A DNA stretch of 64,000 nucleotides from Microbacteriaceae bacterium. Lineage in GTDB: Bacteria > Actinomycetota > Actinomycetes > Actinomycetales > Microbacteriaceae. The DNA lies in the NCBI GenBank assembly GCA_025464975.1, contig JAODMT010000015.1, positions 17,413-81,412 on the forward strand, given 5' to 3'. Below the pieces are notes generated by a model. It had not been told where the DNA came from, did no database searches, and saw only the letters and a list, made by a program, of their open reading frames with translations. The position numbers were made by a program, and so were the translations under genes. Position 1 is the first letter of the stretch, and every line of letters starts with the position of its first letter. Below, in pieces: positions 53,570 to 62,841 of the stretch.

Positions 53570-55258
53570 TTAGGGCCTGACGAAGATGCCTTTCGCGAAG
53601 TCAGCGGCCGATTGGTCCTTCAGCTTGAAGTGCTGCTTCTTTCCGGTGGCCGTGTACGGAAGCTCATCGACGAAGGCGTACAGTCGCGGGCGCTTGTAGT
53701 CGGCGAGATTCGGGCTCGAGACGCAGAAGTCTTCCAGGGCCCGCGCCGCGGTTGCTCGATCCTTCAGCCGCCCGGGTCGAGGCAACACATAGGCGACGAC
53801 GAGTTCGCCCCACTCCTGACTGGGCATGCCGACGACTATCGAATCGGCAACGTCGTCGTGCTCCTTGAGCAGCGCCTCGACCTGCACCGGGTGCACATTC
53901 TCACCGCCGGAGATGATCATGTCGTCCTTGCGGCCGACGATGGTGATCATTTCGTCCTCGGTCCAGGTGGCGAGGTCGCCGGCGTAGAGCCAGCCGTCGT
54001 GGAACTTCTTCGCCTGCTCCTCGGGGTTGTTGCGGTAGGAATACCCGGACTTCGACGATCGAACGATCACCTCGCCGATCTCCTGGCCGTCGCGGGTCAC
54101 CAGGTCGCCCGGTCCGGCCAGCCGGTCGCCGTAGACCTTCACGACCATGACGTCGTCGTCGACGCAGGCCCGCCCGGCCGCGCCGGCCGCGGTGGTCAGC
54201 TCCTCCGGGCGCAGGAAGGTGTTCCAGAACGCCTCGGTCGTTCCGTATCCGTTCGCGATTCGCGGGGTCAGGATGCGCTGGTAGCGCAGGGCCGCGGCGC
54301 GCTCGAACGGGGCCCCCATCGTCACGATCCCCTTGAGGCTCTGGATCGACCGTGGGTTCGCCTCCTGCGAGTCGGCGAGCCGCTCGAGGTTGGTCGGCGC
54401 CCCGATGAGGTAGGTCAGGTCGTACTTCTCGATGAGATCGAGAACCCGGTCGGGATCGAATCGGGGGAGGGTCACGGCCTCGGCGCCGAGGTAGAACACG
54501 GTGTTCGGGCCGGCACAGTAGGTGCCGCCGCGATGGAACCAGGGTGACATGTTCATGGTGCGGTCGCCCGGAACGAGCGACATGTGCATGATCACGTCGT
54601 GCGCGCTGAGCACCTCGTTGAGGCTCGTGAGCGGAACCGCCTTGGGCATCCCGGTGGTCCCGGAAGTGTAGAGGCGAGTGGTTTCGTCCCACACGGTTCC
54701 GTCGGCCGGCGCGCGAAAGCTCGGGGCGTCGGGGTCAAGGATGTCCTCGAAGCGCAGCGAACCGGCGACTGGTTCCCCCTCGCCCACCGCAACGAGAACA
54801 GAAGGCCGGTGCGTGGACAGCTCGAGCGCGGTCTGAATGTTCGCGGCATCCGCGGCTTCGTAGACGAAGACCACCGGCGTGGATTCGGTGAGGATGTAGG
54901 CGACCTCCGCCGGCGCGAGCCGAAAGTTCATCGGCGAACCGACGGCCCGGATGGCCTGAGTCGCTACATACAGGAAGGCGAATTCGGGTCGGTTCATGAG
55001 CTGGTAACAGACAACGTCGCCAACCCCGACTCCTCTGGCACCGAGGCCGGCAGCGAGCTGTCCGGTGACTGTTCCGAGTTCGGCATAGGTCCACGACCGG
55101 CCGGTCTCCGAATCGACGAGGGCGGTCTGGGTGGCGTAGCGGTGGATGTTCCGCTCGATTCCGGAGGCGTACGTGAAGTGGTGTTCGAAGACGTCCCTGA
55201 GGGTGCTCGGGTCGTAGTCGCTGTTGGATCTCCGCTCCGGGGATGCGGTGAGGGTCAT
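53570..55258 (-). CDS. AMP-dependent acyl-CoA synthetase
   Basis: A 562-residue ANL-superfamily ligase that activates a carboxylic acid as an acyl-adenylate and transfers it to CoA. Motifs seen are YTSGTTGMPKAVP (A3), GYGTTEAFW (A5), YAGDLATW (A7), GRKDDMIISGGENV (A8) and the C-terminal Lys region TATGKKQHFKL (A10). AAGGAGAG precedes the ATG at 55258. It lies 20 bases downstream of a FabL-like reductase gene in one operon, suggesting a shared fatty-acid or aromatic-acid pathway. Confidence 0.93.
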   Translation of the reverse strand: MTLTASPERRSNSDYDPSTLRDVFEHHFTYASGIERNIHRYATQTALVDSETGRSWTYAELGTVTGQLAAGLGARGVGVGDVVCYQLMNRPEFAFLYVATQAIRAVGSPMNFRLAPAEVAYILTESTPVVFVYEAADAANIQTALELSTHRPSVLVAVGEGEPVAGSLRFEDILDPDAPSFRAPADGTVWDETTRLYTSGTTGMPKAVPLTSLNEVLSAHDVIMHMSLVPGDRTMNMSPWFHRGGTYCAGPNTVFYLGAEAVTLPRFDPDRVLDLIEKYDLTYLIGAPTNLERLADSQEANPRSIQSLKGIVTMGAPFERAAALRYQRILTPRIANGYGTTEAFWNTFLRPEELTTAAGAAGRACVDDDVMVVKVYGDRLAGPGDLVTRDGQEIGEVIVRSSKSGYSYRNNPEEQAKKFHDGWLYAGDLATWTEDEMITIVGRKDDMIISGGENVHPVQVEALLKEHDDVADSIVVGMPSQEWGELVVAYVLPRPGRLKDRATAARALEDFCVSSPNLADYKRPRLYAFVDELPYTATGKKQHFKLKDQSAADFAKGIFVRP

Positions 55259-55278
55259 GCGTCTCTCCTTAATAATTG

Positions 55279-56052
55279 CTATGGCAAGCCCGTGGCCAGC
55301 TCTGACCAGAACGGTGGAGCGACGATAGTCATTCCGCCGTCGACGGCGAGCACCTGACCGGTGATGTAGCCGGCGCCCGGACCGGCAAGGAAATCGACTG
55401 CGGCCGCGACTTCGTCGACCGTTCCGAGGCGTCCGAGCGGGATGCGTTCGGCGATGGATTCGATCGCCGGCATCGCAGGGTCGGCATAGAAATGGCGCAT
55501 CGAGTCGGTGTCCACGATTCCGGCGCTCACGGCGTTGACGGTGATTCCGCGTGGCCCGAATTCGGCCGCCATGTGACGCACCCAGGATTCGATCGCGGCC
55601 TTGTCGGCGCCTATAGCGCCGTAACCGGGAAATGCCCGGATGCTGCCGTAACTCGTGAGCGCGATCACCCGACCGCCGTCGGAGAACGCGGGCAAGGCTC
55701 GCTGGGCGAGCAACACGAACGAGCGAACGTTGGTCGCCCAGGATCGCTCGAGGTGGTGGGTGCCGAGTTCGGCCACGGGACGAAAGGCGCTCGCCGCCGC
55801 GTTGGCCACGAGAACGTCGAGGGGGTTGCCGTCGAACAGCCGGTCGATGTCCTCGACCGATTCGAGCTCGACCCGAACCGCACTCGCGGTTCCGCCGGAC
55901 TCGCGGATGCCGCGGACCGCGTCATCCGCTTGCTCCCGATCACGGCGGTAGGTGAGCACAACTTCGAGGCCGCGGGCGGCGAGGATCTCTGCAATCCGTC
56001 GGCCGATTCCCCGGGACCCGCCCGTCACGATGGCCCTCTGCGACTCGCCCAT
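55279..56052 (-). CDS. FabL-like short-chain dehydrogenase/reductase
   Basis: A 257-residue SDR. The cofactor motif is TGGSRGIGRRIA. The active site is not the usual YxxxK but Y-x6-K (GYGAIGADKAA), with SYGSIRAF before it and NAVSAGIVDTDSMRHF after. This is the pattern of FabL, the enoyl-ACP reductase III of Bacillus, so it may reduce enoyl-ACP or enoyl-CoA. The ATG at 56052 has AGGAG five bases upstream and is preferred to a GTG at 56067. It is first in an operon with an acyl-CoA synthetase. Confidence 0.85.
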   Translation of the reverse strand: MGESQRAIVTGGSRGIGRRIAEILAARGLEVVLTYRRDREQADDAVRGIRESGGTASAVRVELESVEDIDRLFDGNPLDVLVANAAASAFRPVAELGTHHLERSWATNVRSFVLLAQRALPAFSDGGRVIALTSYGSIRAFPGYGAIGADKAAIESWVRHMAAEFGPRGITVNAVSAGIVDTDSMRHFYADPAMPAIESIAERIPLGRLGTVDEVAAAVDFLAGPGAGYITGQVLAVDGGMTIVAPPFWSELATGLP

Positions 56053-56233
56053 TCGTTCTCCTGTCACGCCGAGGTATTGCGCACCGGGGGTGCGGCCGCG
56101 CTGGTCATGCTTCGAAGGTACCCGCGGGGCAGAGTGGGGGCCAGTTCGGACACCGGGGCCGCAGGTCGGCGGGCGAACACACGAAAGGCCCCGGCACCGA
56201 GGTGCAGGGGCCCTTCAGGTGTGCGTTTGGGTG

Positions 56234-57754
56234 CTAGCGGTTGCCGCTGCGGCGGCGTCCGCCGCCCTGCGACATGCCGACGAGTCCGCCGCCCGAGCCG
56301 GCGCGCTGCGCGCCACCGGCACCGCCGGAACGGGCCGGACGCGAGCCTCCGCGCGGGGCAGCGGATGTCGCGCCCTCCCCGCTCGCCGTGCTGTAGAAGT
56401 TGCGCGATCCTCCCGCGGCCTGGCCGGAGGTGCCGCCATCCCGCACGGCGCGCTTGCGCTGCGCGTTGGCGCCCTGCGAGCGACCCTGGCCCTGTGCGCG
56501 GCCGCCCTGCGACTGGCGCGGGGTGCCCTGACGCTGCGGGACAACCGCGGCGCGCGGGGCGGGCTTCACGTAGGCCGCGACCTCGCCGACGAGGGCAAGA
56601 ACGGCGGCGGAGTCGGCGGTCACCTGTTGCGGTGTGACTGTGATCTCCGCCTTGCGGAGGAGGGCGGCGGTGTCCTTGCGCTGGGTCGGGAGCACGATCG
56701 TGACGACCTCGCCCTCCTTTCCGGCGCGGGCGGTGCGGCCCGAGCGGTGCAGGTAAGCCTTGTGCTCGGCCGGCGGGTCGACGTGAATCACGAGCTCGAT
56801 GTCATCGACGTGAACGCCGCGGGCAGCGACATCCGTCGCCACGAGCACCCGAGTGTCGCCGGCGGCGAAGGACGCGAGGTTGCGGTCACGCTGAACCTGC
56901 GAGAGGTTGCCGTGCAGGTCGACCGAGGGGATGCCGCAATCGGTGAGCGCCTTGGCGAGCTTCTTGGCGTGGTGCTTGGTACGCATGAACAGGATGCGGC
57001 GGCCGGTGCCGGAGGCGAGCTTCTCGATGAGAAGGCGCTTGGCCTCGACCGAGTCGACCTCGAACACGTGGTGGGTCATGGCCGACACGTGCGAGGTCGC
57101 CTCATCGACCGAGTGCAGCACCTCGTTGTGGAGGTACTTCTTGACGAGGCGGTCAACGCCGTTGTCCAGGGTCGCGCTGAACAGCATCCGCTGTCCGGAC
57201 TGCGGCGTCTTGTCCATGATGCGGGTGACGACCGGAAGGAAGCCGAGGTCGGCCATGTGGTCGGCCTCATCGAGGATGGAGATCTCCACGGCGTCGAGGG
57301 AGACGAAGCCCTGCTTCATGAGGTCCTCGAGGCGACCGGGGCAGGCGACGACGATGTCGACGCCGGCCTTGAGCGCCGCGACCTGTCGCTGCTGTGAGAC
57401 GCCACCGAAGATGGTGACCGACTTGAGGCCGTAGACGTCGGCCAACGGGGTGAGGGCAACCGTGATCTGGGTCGCGAGCTCCCGGGTGGGGGCGAGGATG
57501 AGGGCAAGCGGGCGTCCCGCACGGCGCTGGCCGCCGGCGAGCTTGCCGCCGAGCCGGGCCACCATCGGAATGGCGAAGGCGAGAGTCTTGCCGGACCCGG
57601 TCTTACCGCGGCCGAGCACGTCCCTGCCGGACAGGGTGTCCGGAAGGGTGTCGACCTGGATCGGGAACGGGCTGTCGATGCCCTGCGCGGCGAGAGCCGC
57701 AACGAGAGCGGCCGGCACTCCGAGCGCGTCGAAAGTAGAGGTGGTTTCAGACAT
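56234..57754 (-). CDS. DEAD-box RNA helicase
   Basis: A 506-residue RhlE/CsdA-like RNA helicase. The Q motif region PFPIQ, motif I GRGKTGSGKT, motif II DEAD in ILDEADHMADLG, motif III SAT and motif VI HRSGRTARAG are all present. The last 130 residues are low complexity (Gly, Ser, Arg, Gln repeats), a tail typical for RNA binding in cold-shock helicases. The 288-base space upstream may hold a long leader. Confidence 0.94.
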   Translation of the reverse strand: MSETTSTFDALGVPAALVAALAAQGIDSPFPIQVDTLPDTLSGRDVLGRGKTGSGKTLAFAIPMVARLGGKLAGGQRRAGRPLALILAPTRELATQITVALTPLADVYGLKSVTIFGGVSQQRQVAALKAGVDIVVACPGRLEDLMKQGFVSLDAVEISILDEADHMADLGFLPVVTRIMDKTPQSGQRMLFSATLDNGVDRLVKKYLHNEVLHSVDEATSHVSAMTHHVFEVDSVEAKRLLIEKLASGTGRRILFMRTKHHAKKLAKALTDCGIPSVDLHGNLSQVQRDRNLASFAAGDTRVLVATDVAARGVHVDDIELVIHVDPPAEHKAYLHRSGRTARAGKEGEVVTIVLPTQRKDTAALLRKAEITVTPQQVTADSAAVLALVGEVAAYVKPAPRAAVVPQRQGTPRQSQGGRAQGQGRSQGANAQRKRAVRDGGTSGQAAGGSRNFYSTASGEGATSAAPRGGSRPARSGGAGGAQRAGSGGGLVGMSQGGGRRRSGNR

Positions 57755-57946
57755 AGGGATGTGTGGTGCCTTTCAGGCATCGGCACGCCGAGGTGCGACA
57801 GCGTCGAACTCACTCGGTGTGAACTGGCGAAGGTGGCGATGGCCACATCCGTTCGCCGGAGAAAGTTTCTACGAGCTTCGGCGGACTCATGGGAGCCGCA
57901 GTGAAGCGAGAAGAGTAAGCGTTCAACGACGCAGCGAAACAATTCG

Positions 57947-57978
57947 GATCTCGATACGCCGCGGGCGGCTACTTGATC
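57947..57978. repeat. REP-like palindromic element, second family member
   Basis: GATCTCGATAC, stem GCCGC/GCGGC with loop GG, then TACTTGATC. It matches the layout of 52013-52047 with conserved TCGATAC and TACT-GA blocks but different, still complementary, stems. It lies 64 bases past the DUF1684 stop. Confidence 0.6.
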
Positions 57979-58042
57979 TAAATGTCTCGCAAGTGTGTCC
58001 AGCGTAGCACCCGGCTGCTGTGCGCCCTTCCGGCGGCGCTGG

Positions 58043-58663
58043 TCAGTGGCCGGTCAGCCCGGCGTAGCGCTCTCCCACGGCAATTTCGATGCCAACCGTG
58101 TTGCCGGCCTGGGCGAGCGGGCATGCCCATTCCGGGTCGTAGGCGCACGACGGGTTGTAGGCGAAGTTGAAGTCGAGCACGAGGGAATCCGGCGTGCTGC
58201 CCTGCCCGAGGTCCGCGCCCTTGATCGTGTCGATCAGATAGCGGCCGCCGCCGTAGGTTCCGCCCGGTTTGCCGGCGAGGGCGTCCTTGACCGGAACGAA
58301 GATGCCGCCGCCGTAGCTCCCGAGCTTCCACACGTCGAGCGATCCGACCCCGGCAATCTCGGCGACGCCGATGAGGTCGAACGGCACGACACCGTCTGTT
58401 CCGGTTGCGACGTCGAGGTGCCGCGGCCCGGTCGGAGTCACCGCCACCTCGAATCGCCAGGCCGGGTCGTACGGCGTGACCGGCAGGCCGGTGAAGCTCG
58501 CGAAATCCTCGGCGAGCAGTGGGGTGGATGGATGGGTCGCGAACAGCCGATCCCGGCCGGCGCGCCAGATTCCGTGGGCCGCCCCGGGATCCTCCATCGC
58601 TCGCACCTCCGCATAGAGGGCGAACACGCGGCGGCGCCAGTCGGCGATCTCGAAAGCGGTCAT
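58043..58663 (-). CDS. DUF1684 domain protein
   Basis: A 206-residue protein of the DUF1684 family. The start TAFEIADWRRRVFALYAEVR and the end NPSCAYDPEWACPLA are family marks (the latter usually reads NPYCAY...CPLPP). The biochemical role is unknown. The ATG at 58663 overlaps the stop of the preceding SRPBCC-like gene (ATGA), so both are one transcript; the frame continuing upstream to 59101 is only a shadow of that gene. Confidence 0.9.
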   Translation of the reverse strand: MTAFEIADWRRRVFALYAEVRAMEDPGAAHGIWRAGRDRLFATHPSTPLLAEDFASFTGLPVTPYDPAWRFEVAVTPTGPRHLDVATGTDGVVPFDLIGVAEIAGVGSLDVWKLGSYGGGIFVPVKDALAGKPGGTYGGGRYLIDTIKGADLGQGSTPDSLVLDFNFAYNPSCAYDPEWACPLAQAGNTVGIEIAVGERYAGLTGH

Positions 58664-59148
58664 GCGATCAACGGTACGCGGGGCTGCCAGGTGCGAGCGA
58701 GGCGACGGATGCGGCGGCCGCGCCACTGCCAGAACGCCCAGTAGCCGAGCCACAGCGCGGGGGTGAGCGCGCCGGCCTCGAAGCGGAGTTGGTCCCGATA
58801 CAGCGTCGTGCCGCCCGGCGTCCCGCTGATCGCGATGGAATGCCGCCACGACCTGACGAGCGCGAGGGGGCCGCTCACCCCGCGGCCGTAGTCGCGCATG
58901 ATCCGCACGCCATCGTCCCGCTCCTCGAACGAGATGTTGATCACCTGCTCGCCGATCGGAATGAGACCGAACGCCCTCAGCAGTACCCGGTGCTCGCCCG
59001 GCGACCAGAACGACGGGAATCCGTCGGGTTCGAGCGAGCCGAAGGTCGTGAACGGACGGGAAACGTCGCGCATTCCCTTCGGCGCGCGGATCGCCGCCCA
59101 CGCGGCATCCGGCGATGACTCAAGCCGTAACTTCAGCAGCACGCGCAT
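58660..59148 (-). CDS. SRPBCC-like protein
   Basis: About 162 residues. The start MRVLLKLRLESSPDAAWAAIRAP and the beta-rich body with a C-terminal amphipathic helix (PALWLGYWAFWQWRGRRIRRL) suggest a START/SRPBCC ligand-binding fold. No specific ligand is evident. A GTG at 59169 would add seven residues. It is coupled to DUF1684 by a four-base overlap. Confidence 0.75.
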   Translation of the reverse strand: MRVLLKLRLESSPDAAWAAIRAPKGMRDVSRPFTTFGSLEPDGFPSFWSPGEHRVLLRAFGLIPIGEQVINISFEERDDGVRIMRDYGRGVSGPLALVRSWRHSIAISGTPGGTTLYRDQLRFEAGALTPALWLGYWAFWQWRGRRIRRLARTWQPRVPLIA

Positions 59149-59307
59149 CCCTTCAGTGTGCGCCACCACTAGCCCATAGCGAAGGACGCCGACAGTGATT
59201 TCGCCATCGACCTGAACGCGAGCTCCGAGGTGCCGGTGCTGCGGGAATTCGTTTCAGAGTCTTAGCGTTCCCCCGAGAAGGCAAGTCAGACAATTCCAGG
59301 AGGAACC

Positions 59308-59616
59308 GTGCCCCAAGCAATACTCAACGGCGTAGTCATCGCCGACGCACCCAAGGACGATCTGATCAAGATCGAGGGCAACTGGTACTTCCCGCCGTCG
59401 AGCGTGAACGCGGAGTACCTGGTCGAGAGCGCGACGCCGTACACCTGCCCGTGGAAGGGTGACTGCCAGTACTTCAGCGTGAAGGACGGCGACACCGTTC
59501 TGCAGGACCGGGCCTGGAGCTATCCGCAACCTTTCGAGACCGCCTTCGCACGAACCGGCAACAAGGACTTCTCGGACTACGTCGCCTTTTGGAAGGACGT
59601 GCAAGTCGTCGAGTAG
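59308..59616 (+). CDS. DUF427 domain protein
   Basis: A 102-residue DUF427 protein. NGVVIADAPKDDLIKIEGNWYFPPSSVN and TPYTCPWKGDCQYFSV are family signatures. The function is unknown; structures show a mixed beta fold. AGGAGG lies nine bases before the ATG. It may be co-transcribed with the AHSA1-type gene 66 bases downstream. Confidence 0.93.
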   Translation: MPQAILNGVVIADAPKDDLIKIEGNWYFPPSSVNAEYLVESATPYTCPWKGDCQYFSVKDGDTVLQDRAWSYPQPFETAFARTGNKDFSDYVAFWKDVQVVE

Positions 59617-59682
59617 CCACCGGCCGAGTCGCCGGGTTCTCCGAGGTTCTGGTTTCGCCCAATTGTGCGAGAGGGTTGAGGT

Positions 59683-60096
59683 ATGAGCGATTCGACAGGA
59701 CGCACCAAGGATGCCGGCTGGGAGGTCGGCGTGCGACAGACGGTCGACGCACCGCTGCCGCTCGTGTGGGAGTATCTGCTCGGCGCCGGGCTGCCGCTTT
59801 GGCTCGGTCAGACCGAGCTTCGGCTGGAAACGGGCGCGCCGTACCAGACGAGCGACGGGGTCGCCGGTGAGGTGCGTGCGTACACCGCCGACTCCAAGAT
59901 CCGCCTGACCTGGCATCCGGATGACTGGCCCCACGACAGCACGCTGCAGCTCTCGGTTCGTGAGGTGCCCACGGGCACGACCATCGGCATCCATCACGAA
60001 CGTCTCGCCGACCGGGACGAGCGTCGCATGATGCTCGGCCACTGGAAAACTGTGATTGCGCAACTCGTGCTCGGTGTCGAGGCGCGACTCCAGTGA
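59683..60096 (+). CDS. AHSA1/SRPBCC domain protein
   Basis: A 137-residue activator-of-Hsp90 homologue-like (AHSA1) SRPBCC protein. TVDAPLPLVWEYLLG starts the fold; IRLTWHPDDWPHDSTLQLSV and the C-terminal helix GHWKTVIAQLVLGV complete it. Such proteins bind hydrophobic ligands; role unknown. It has GAGGGTTGAGGT before the ATG. Confidence 0.85.
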   Translation: MSDSTGRTKDAGWEVGVRQTVDAPLPLVWEYLLGAGLPLWLGQTELRLETGAPYQTSDGVAGEVRAYTADSKIRLTWHPDDWPHDSTLQLSVREVPTGTTIGIHHERLADRDERRMMLGHWKTVIAQLVLGVEARLQ

Positions 60097-60153
60097 CTTC
60101 CGCTTGGCCGCTACGGCACGCGCCGCGGCGGCCTCGGTGACCGTCGACTCGCT

Positions 60154-60609
60154 TTAGCGGACGGCCCGCTGCTTCCAACTGATCGCGTTCGCCGCGTCGA
60201 AGCGGCGCGAACACGTGCCGCAGGCGAGCAGGCGGGTCGGCTGCCGGTAGCGGTAGTGCACGTGGCCAGCCGGACAGGTGCCGACCCACGGAGCGAGTTC
60301 GTGCGCGATTGCGCCGTCGTGGAGCCGTTTTCCCTCGTAGCCGAGTTCGGTCGCGACTGCCTTCCAGCGCGGGCCGTGCCCCGCCGGGTTGCCGGCGATG
60401 GCGTGGGCGACCTCGTGCAGCAGGACCTGGTGAATCTCGTCGTCCTCGTAGCGTGAGGCGAGGTAGCGCGAGACGGTGATCCGCTTCGCGGTGTAGTTGC
60501 AGAGCCCGGCACGGGTCTTCGCCGAATCGAATCCGAAGGTCCAACCGGGGCCGAGGTGCAGCGCGATCAGGGCATCCGCCCACCGCCGCACTCGAACCAA
60601 CTCAGCCAC
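60154..60609 (-). CDS. SprT-like zinc metallopeptidase
   Basis: A 151-residue SprT-like protein. The catalytic HEVAH is at 65-69 with a third ligand probably His78. A C-terminal zinc-ribbon-like part has CPAGH and CGTC. The family resembles the protease domain of human Spartan, which cuts DNA-protein crosslinks; bacterial roles are unclear. It lies 16 bases downstream of the stop-side of the sugar dehydrogenase gene's strand partner and is read in the same direction. Confidence 0.9.
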   Translation of the reverse strand: MAELVRVRRWADALIALHLGPGWTFGFDSAKTRAGLCNYTAKRITVSRYLASRYEDDEIHQVLLHEVAHAIAGNPAGHGPRWKAVATELGYEGKRLHDGAIAHELAPWVGTCPAGHVHYRYRQPTRLLACGTCSRRFDAANAISWKQRAVR

Positions 60610-60625
60610 AGAACGAGGTTAACCC

Positions 60626-61837
60626 TCACGGCCGACCCTTGAGTTTCACCTGCAACAGCTTGTCGTCACCGCTGTGCGGAAATCCTCTTCCGTCGGTGTT
60701 GTTGGTGAGTAGCCAGAGGGTCCCGTTCGGGCCCGGCACGGCATCCCGCAGTCGTCCGAAGGTGCCGACGAAGAACGGCAGAGCCGTTGTCGCTCCGGGC
60801 GGAATGACCCACAGGCGTTCCCCCTTGAGCGCGGCGAGAAAGAGGGTTCCGCCGACGTAGCCGAGGCCGCTCGGACTCGCCTCGCTGGTCGGCCACTGCA
60901 GCACCGGGTCGATGAATCGCGAATTTCCCCCCTTTCCCTCCACCGTCGGCCAGCCATAGTTGCCGCCAGGCTCGATGCGATTGAGCTCGTCCCAACGGTT
61001 CTGGCCGAATTCCGCGGCGAAGAGCTGGCCGGTCGAATCCCAAGCGAGGCCCTGCGGATTGCGGTGCCCCATCGAGTAGACCAGCGAATCGGCCATCGGG
61101 TTGTCCGGTGGCACGCCGCCGGTCGGAGTCATCCGCAAGATCTTTCCGTTGAGGGATGACGGATCCTGGGCGCGCTCCGACACGCCGGCATCCCCGACCG
61201 TCGCGTAGAGCATTCCGTCCGGGCCGAAGGCGATGCGGCCCCCGTCGTGATTGAGCGCCTGCGCGAGGCCGGTGAGCACCGGCCTAGGGGAGCCGAGGGA
61301 ATACGATCCCGGTCGCCCGATGAGCGGCATCCGTTCGATGCGATTGTCGCTCGCCGTGGTGAAGTACGCGTAGATCCAGGTGGTACCGCCGCGGCGCAGC
61401 GACGCCAGGCCGAGAAGCCCGCTTTCGCCGGAGTGAGCGACGCCGGCGATCGTCCCGGCCGTGCGCAGTTCGCCTCCCGGCGTCAACTCCCTGATCGTGC
61501 CGCGGTCGCGCTCGCTGATGAGGGTCGAATCGTTGTCGCTCCCGTTGTCGCTCCCGCTGTCGCTCGCGCCGAGGCGCAGGATCGACCACGGTGCGGCGAG
61601 CCCCTCGGCGACCACGGTTGGGGTGCCATCCGGCTCGAGGGCCCTTTCGCTCGGCGTGCTACTTGGTCCTTCGCTGGGCGCATTGTCGGGTGTGCGACTG
61701 GGCGAATTGCTTGGCCCGCTCGATCCCGCGCGGCTCGGCCCCTCGAATGGGGCCAGGCTCGAACAGGCGGCCGTGGTCAACGTGGTCAGCGCGGTGACCG
61801 CGACGACCAGCGACCTGACGAGCGTTCGACGCCCCAT
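60626..61837 (-). CDS. PQQ-dependent glucose/sorbosone dehydrogenase-like lipoprotein
   Basis: A 403-residue exported beta-propeller of the GSDH family. A lipobox-like TTAAC gives Cys25, followed by a Ser/Pro-rich tether. Propeller marks include GESGLLGLA, GRIAFGPDGMLYATVGD, GHRNPQGLAWD and NYGWPTVEG. It would oxidise sugars outside the cell using PQQ if the cofactor is present. A short GSDN tandem repeat (coded at 61532-61567) is inserted early in the propeller. It precedes sprT-like on the same strand. Confidence 0.9.
   Translation of the reverse strand: MGRRTLVRSLVVAVTALTTLTTAACSSLAPFEGPSRAGSSGPSNSPSRTPDNAPSEGPSSTPSERALEPDGTPTVVAEGLAAPWSILRLGASDSGSDNGSDNDSTLISERDRGTIRELTPGGELRTAGTIAGVAHSGESGLLGLASLRRGGTTWIYAYFTTASDNRIERMPLIGRPGSYSLGSPRPVLTGLAQALNHDGGRIAFGPDGMLYATVGDAGVSERAQDPSSLNGKILRMTPTGGVPPDNPMADSLVYSMGHRNPQGLAWDSTGQLFAAEFGQNRWDELNRIEPGGNYGWPTVEGKGGNSRFIDPVLQWPTSEASPSGLGYVGGTLFLAALKGERLWVIPPGATTALPFFVGTFGRLRDAVPGPNGTLWLLTNNTDGRGFPHSGDDKLLQVKLKGRP
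61532..61567. repeat. Three 12-base tandem units in the sugar dehydrogenase gene
   Basis: The unit GTTGTCGCTCCC is repeated about three times, the last with changes. It encodes repeated Gly-Ser-Asp-Asn in frame, so unit loss or gain would not break the gene. Confidence 0.75.
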
Positions 61838-61974
61838 GGTTCAAGTGTCCGGGCGAACGAGGACCGGGTCAATGCGGGGGAGGAGTTCGGTCAGGGGGCG
61901 GGTTCGGCTGTTCGTGGGGTGCATCGACGACCGAAGTTGTCCCTCGGCGACCGGCGGCGCGCCCAGCCGAAAAC

Positions 61975-62841
61975 TCAGTCCCGGTTACCCACCTGAAAGA
62001 TGTTCTTGGCCGGCGGCGGCGACTGCACCGCGGTCGCGTCGGTCACGATCGATGCGCCGGCTATCCAGTTGACCAGTTCCTGTCCGGAGACAACCTTGGA
62101 CGGATGCGGCCCCCCGGCGAGCAGGCGCGGCATCCACTCGAGCGGCAGGGCCTCGCGCGAGCCCACCATGACGACGTTTCCGAAGCGGCGCCCCTTGAGG
62201 ATCTGCGTCTCGGCGAGCGCCGCCACGTTTCCGGTGGCGGCAAGCATCGTCGCGGCCTGACCGCGGGCGAAGGCCAGGCCCGGGCCATCCGCGATGTTCG
62301 AGACGATGACGCCGCCCGGCTTGAGCAGCGCAACGGCCTCCCGGTAGAACTCGATGCTCGTCACGTGTGCCGGCGTGCGTGCTCCGCTGAACACGTCGAC
62401 GATAAGGAGGTCGACCTCGCCGCGAAGCCCGGCGGGAAACTTGCCGAGCACCTCTCGCGCGTCCCCGTGCCTCACCCGGATTGACGCGTTGCGCGGCAGG
62501 GGGAGGTTCTCCCGCACGAGGTCGACGAGGTCGCTCTCGATCTCGATCACCTGCTGGCGGGAACCCGGCCGGGTCGCCTCGATGTAGCGGGGCAGGGTAA
62601 ACGCGCCGGCGCCGAGGTGTACTGCGGTGAGCGGTTCGCCCGGCATGCCGAGCTGATCGATCACGTGCCCGATTCGCTGCACATATTCGAAAAACAGTTC
62701 GCTCGGGTTGTCGAGATTCACGTGCGACTGGGGCGTTCCGTCCACGACGAGGGTGTAACTTCCCGGCACCCAGCGGTCGGGTTCGATCACGGCGTAGTAG
62801 CCGCTGAGCTTGAGCACGGTGGATGGATGTTCGGTCACCAA
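61975..62841 (-). CDS. Spermidine synthase-like methyltransferase-fold protein
   Basis: A 288-residue polyamine-aminopropyltransferase-like protein. VHLGAGAFTLPRYIEATRPG carries the nucleotide loop, EIESDLVDLVREN the acidic ribose ligand and LIVDVFSG the motif where spermidine synthase has its catalytic Asp. Actinobacterial members often lack true aminopropyltransferase activity. No SAM decarboxylase is nearby; the pot transporter is 45 kb away in the window. Divergent from the truncated haemoglobin. Confidence 0.88.
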   Translation of the reverse strand: MVTEHPSTVLKLSGYYAVIEPDRWVPGSYTLVVDGTPQSHVNLDNPSELFFEYVQRIGHVIDQLGMPGEPLTAVHLGAGAFTLPRYIEATRPGSRQQVIEIESDLVDLVRENLPLPRNASIRVRHGDAREVLGKFPAGLRGEVDLLIVDVFSGARTPAHVTSIEFYREAVALLKPGGVIVSNIADGPGLAFARGQAATMLAATGNVAALAETQILKGRRFGNVVMVGSREALPLEWMPRLLAGGPHPSKVVSGQELVNWIAGASIVTDATAVQSPPPAKNIFQVGNRD

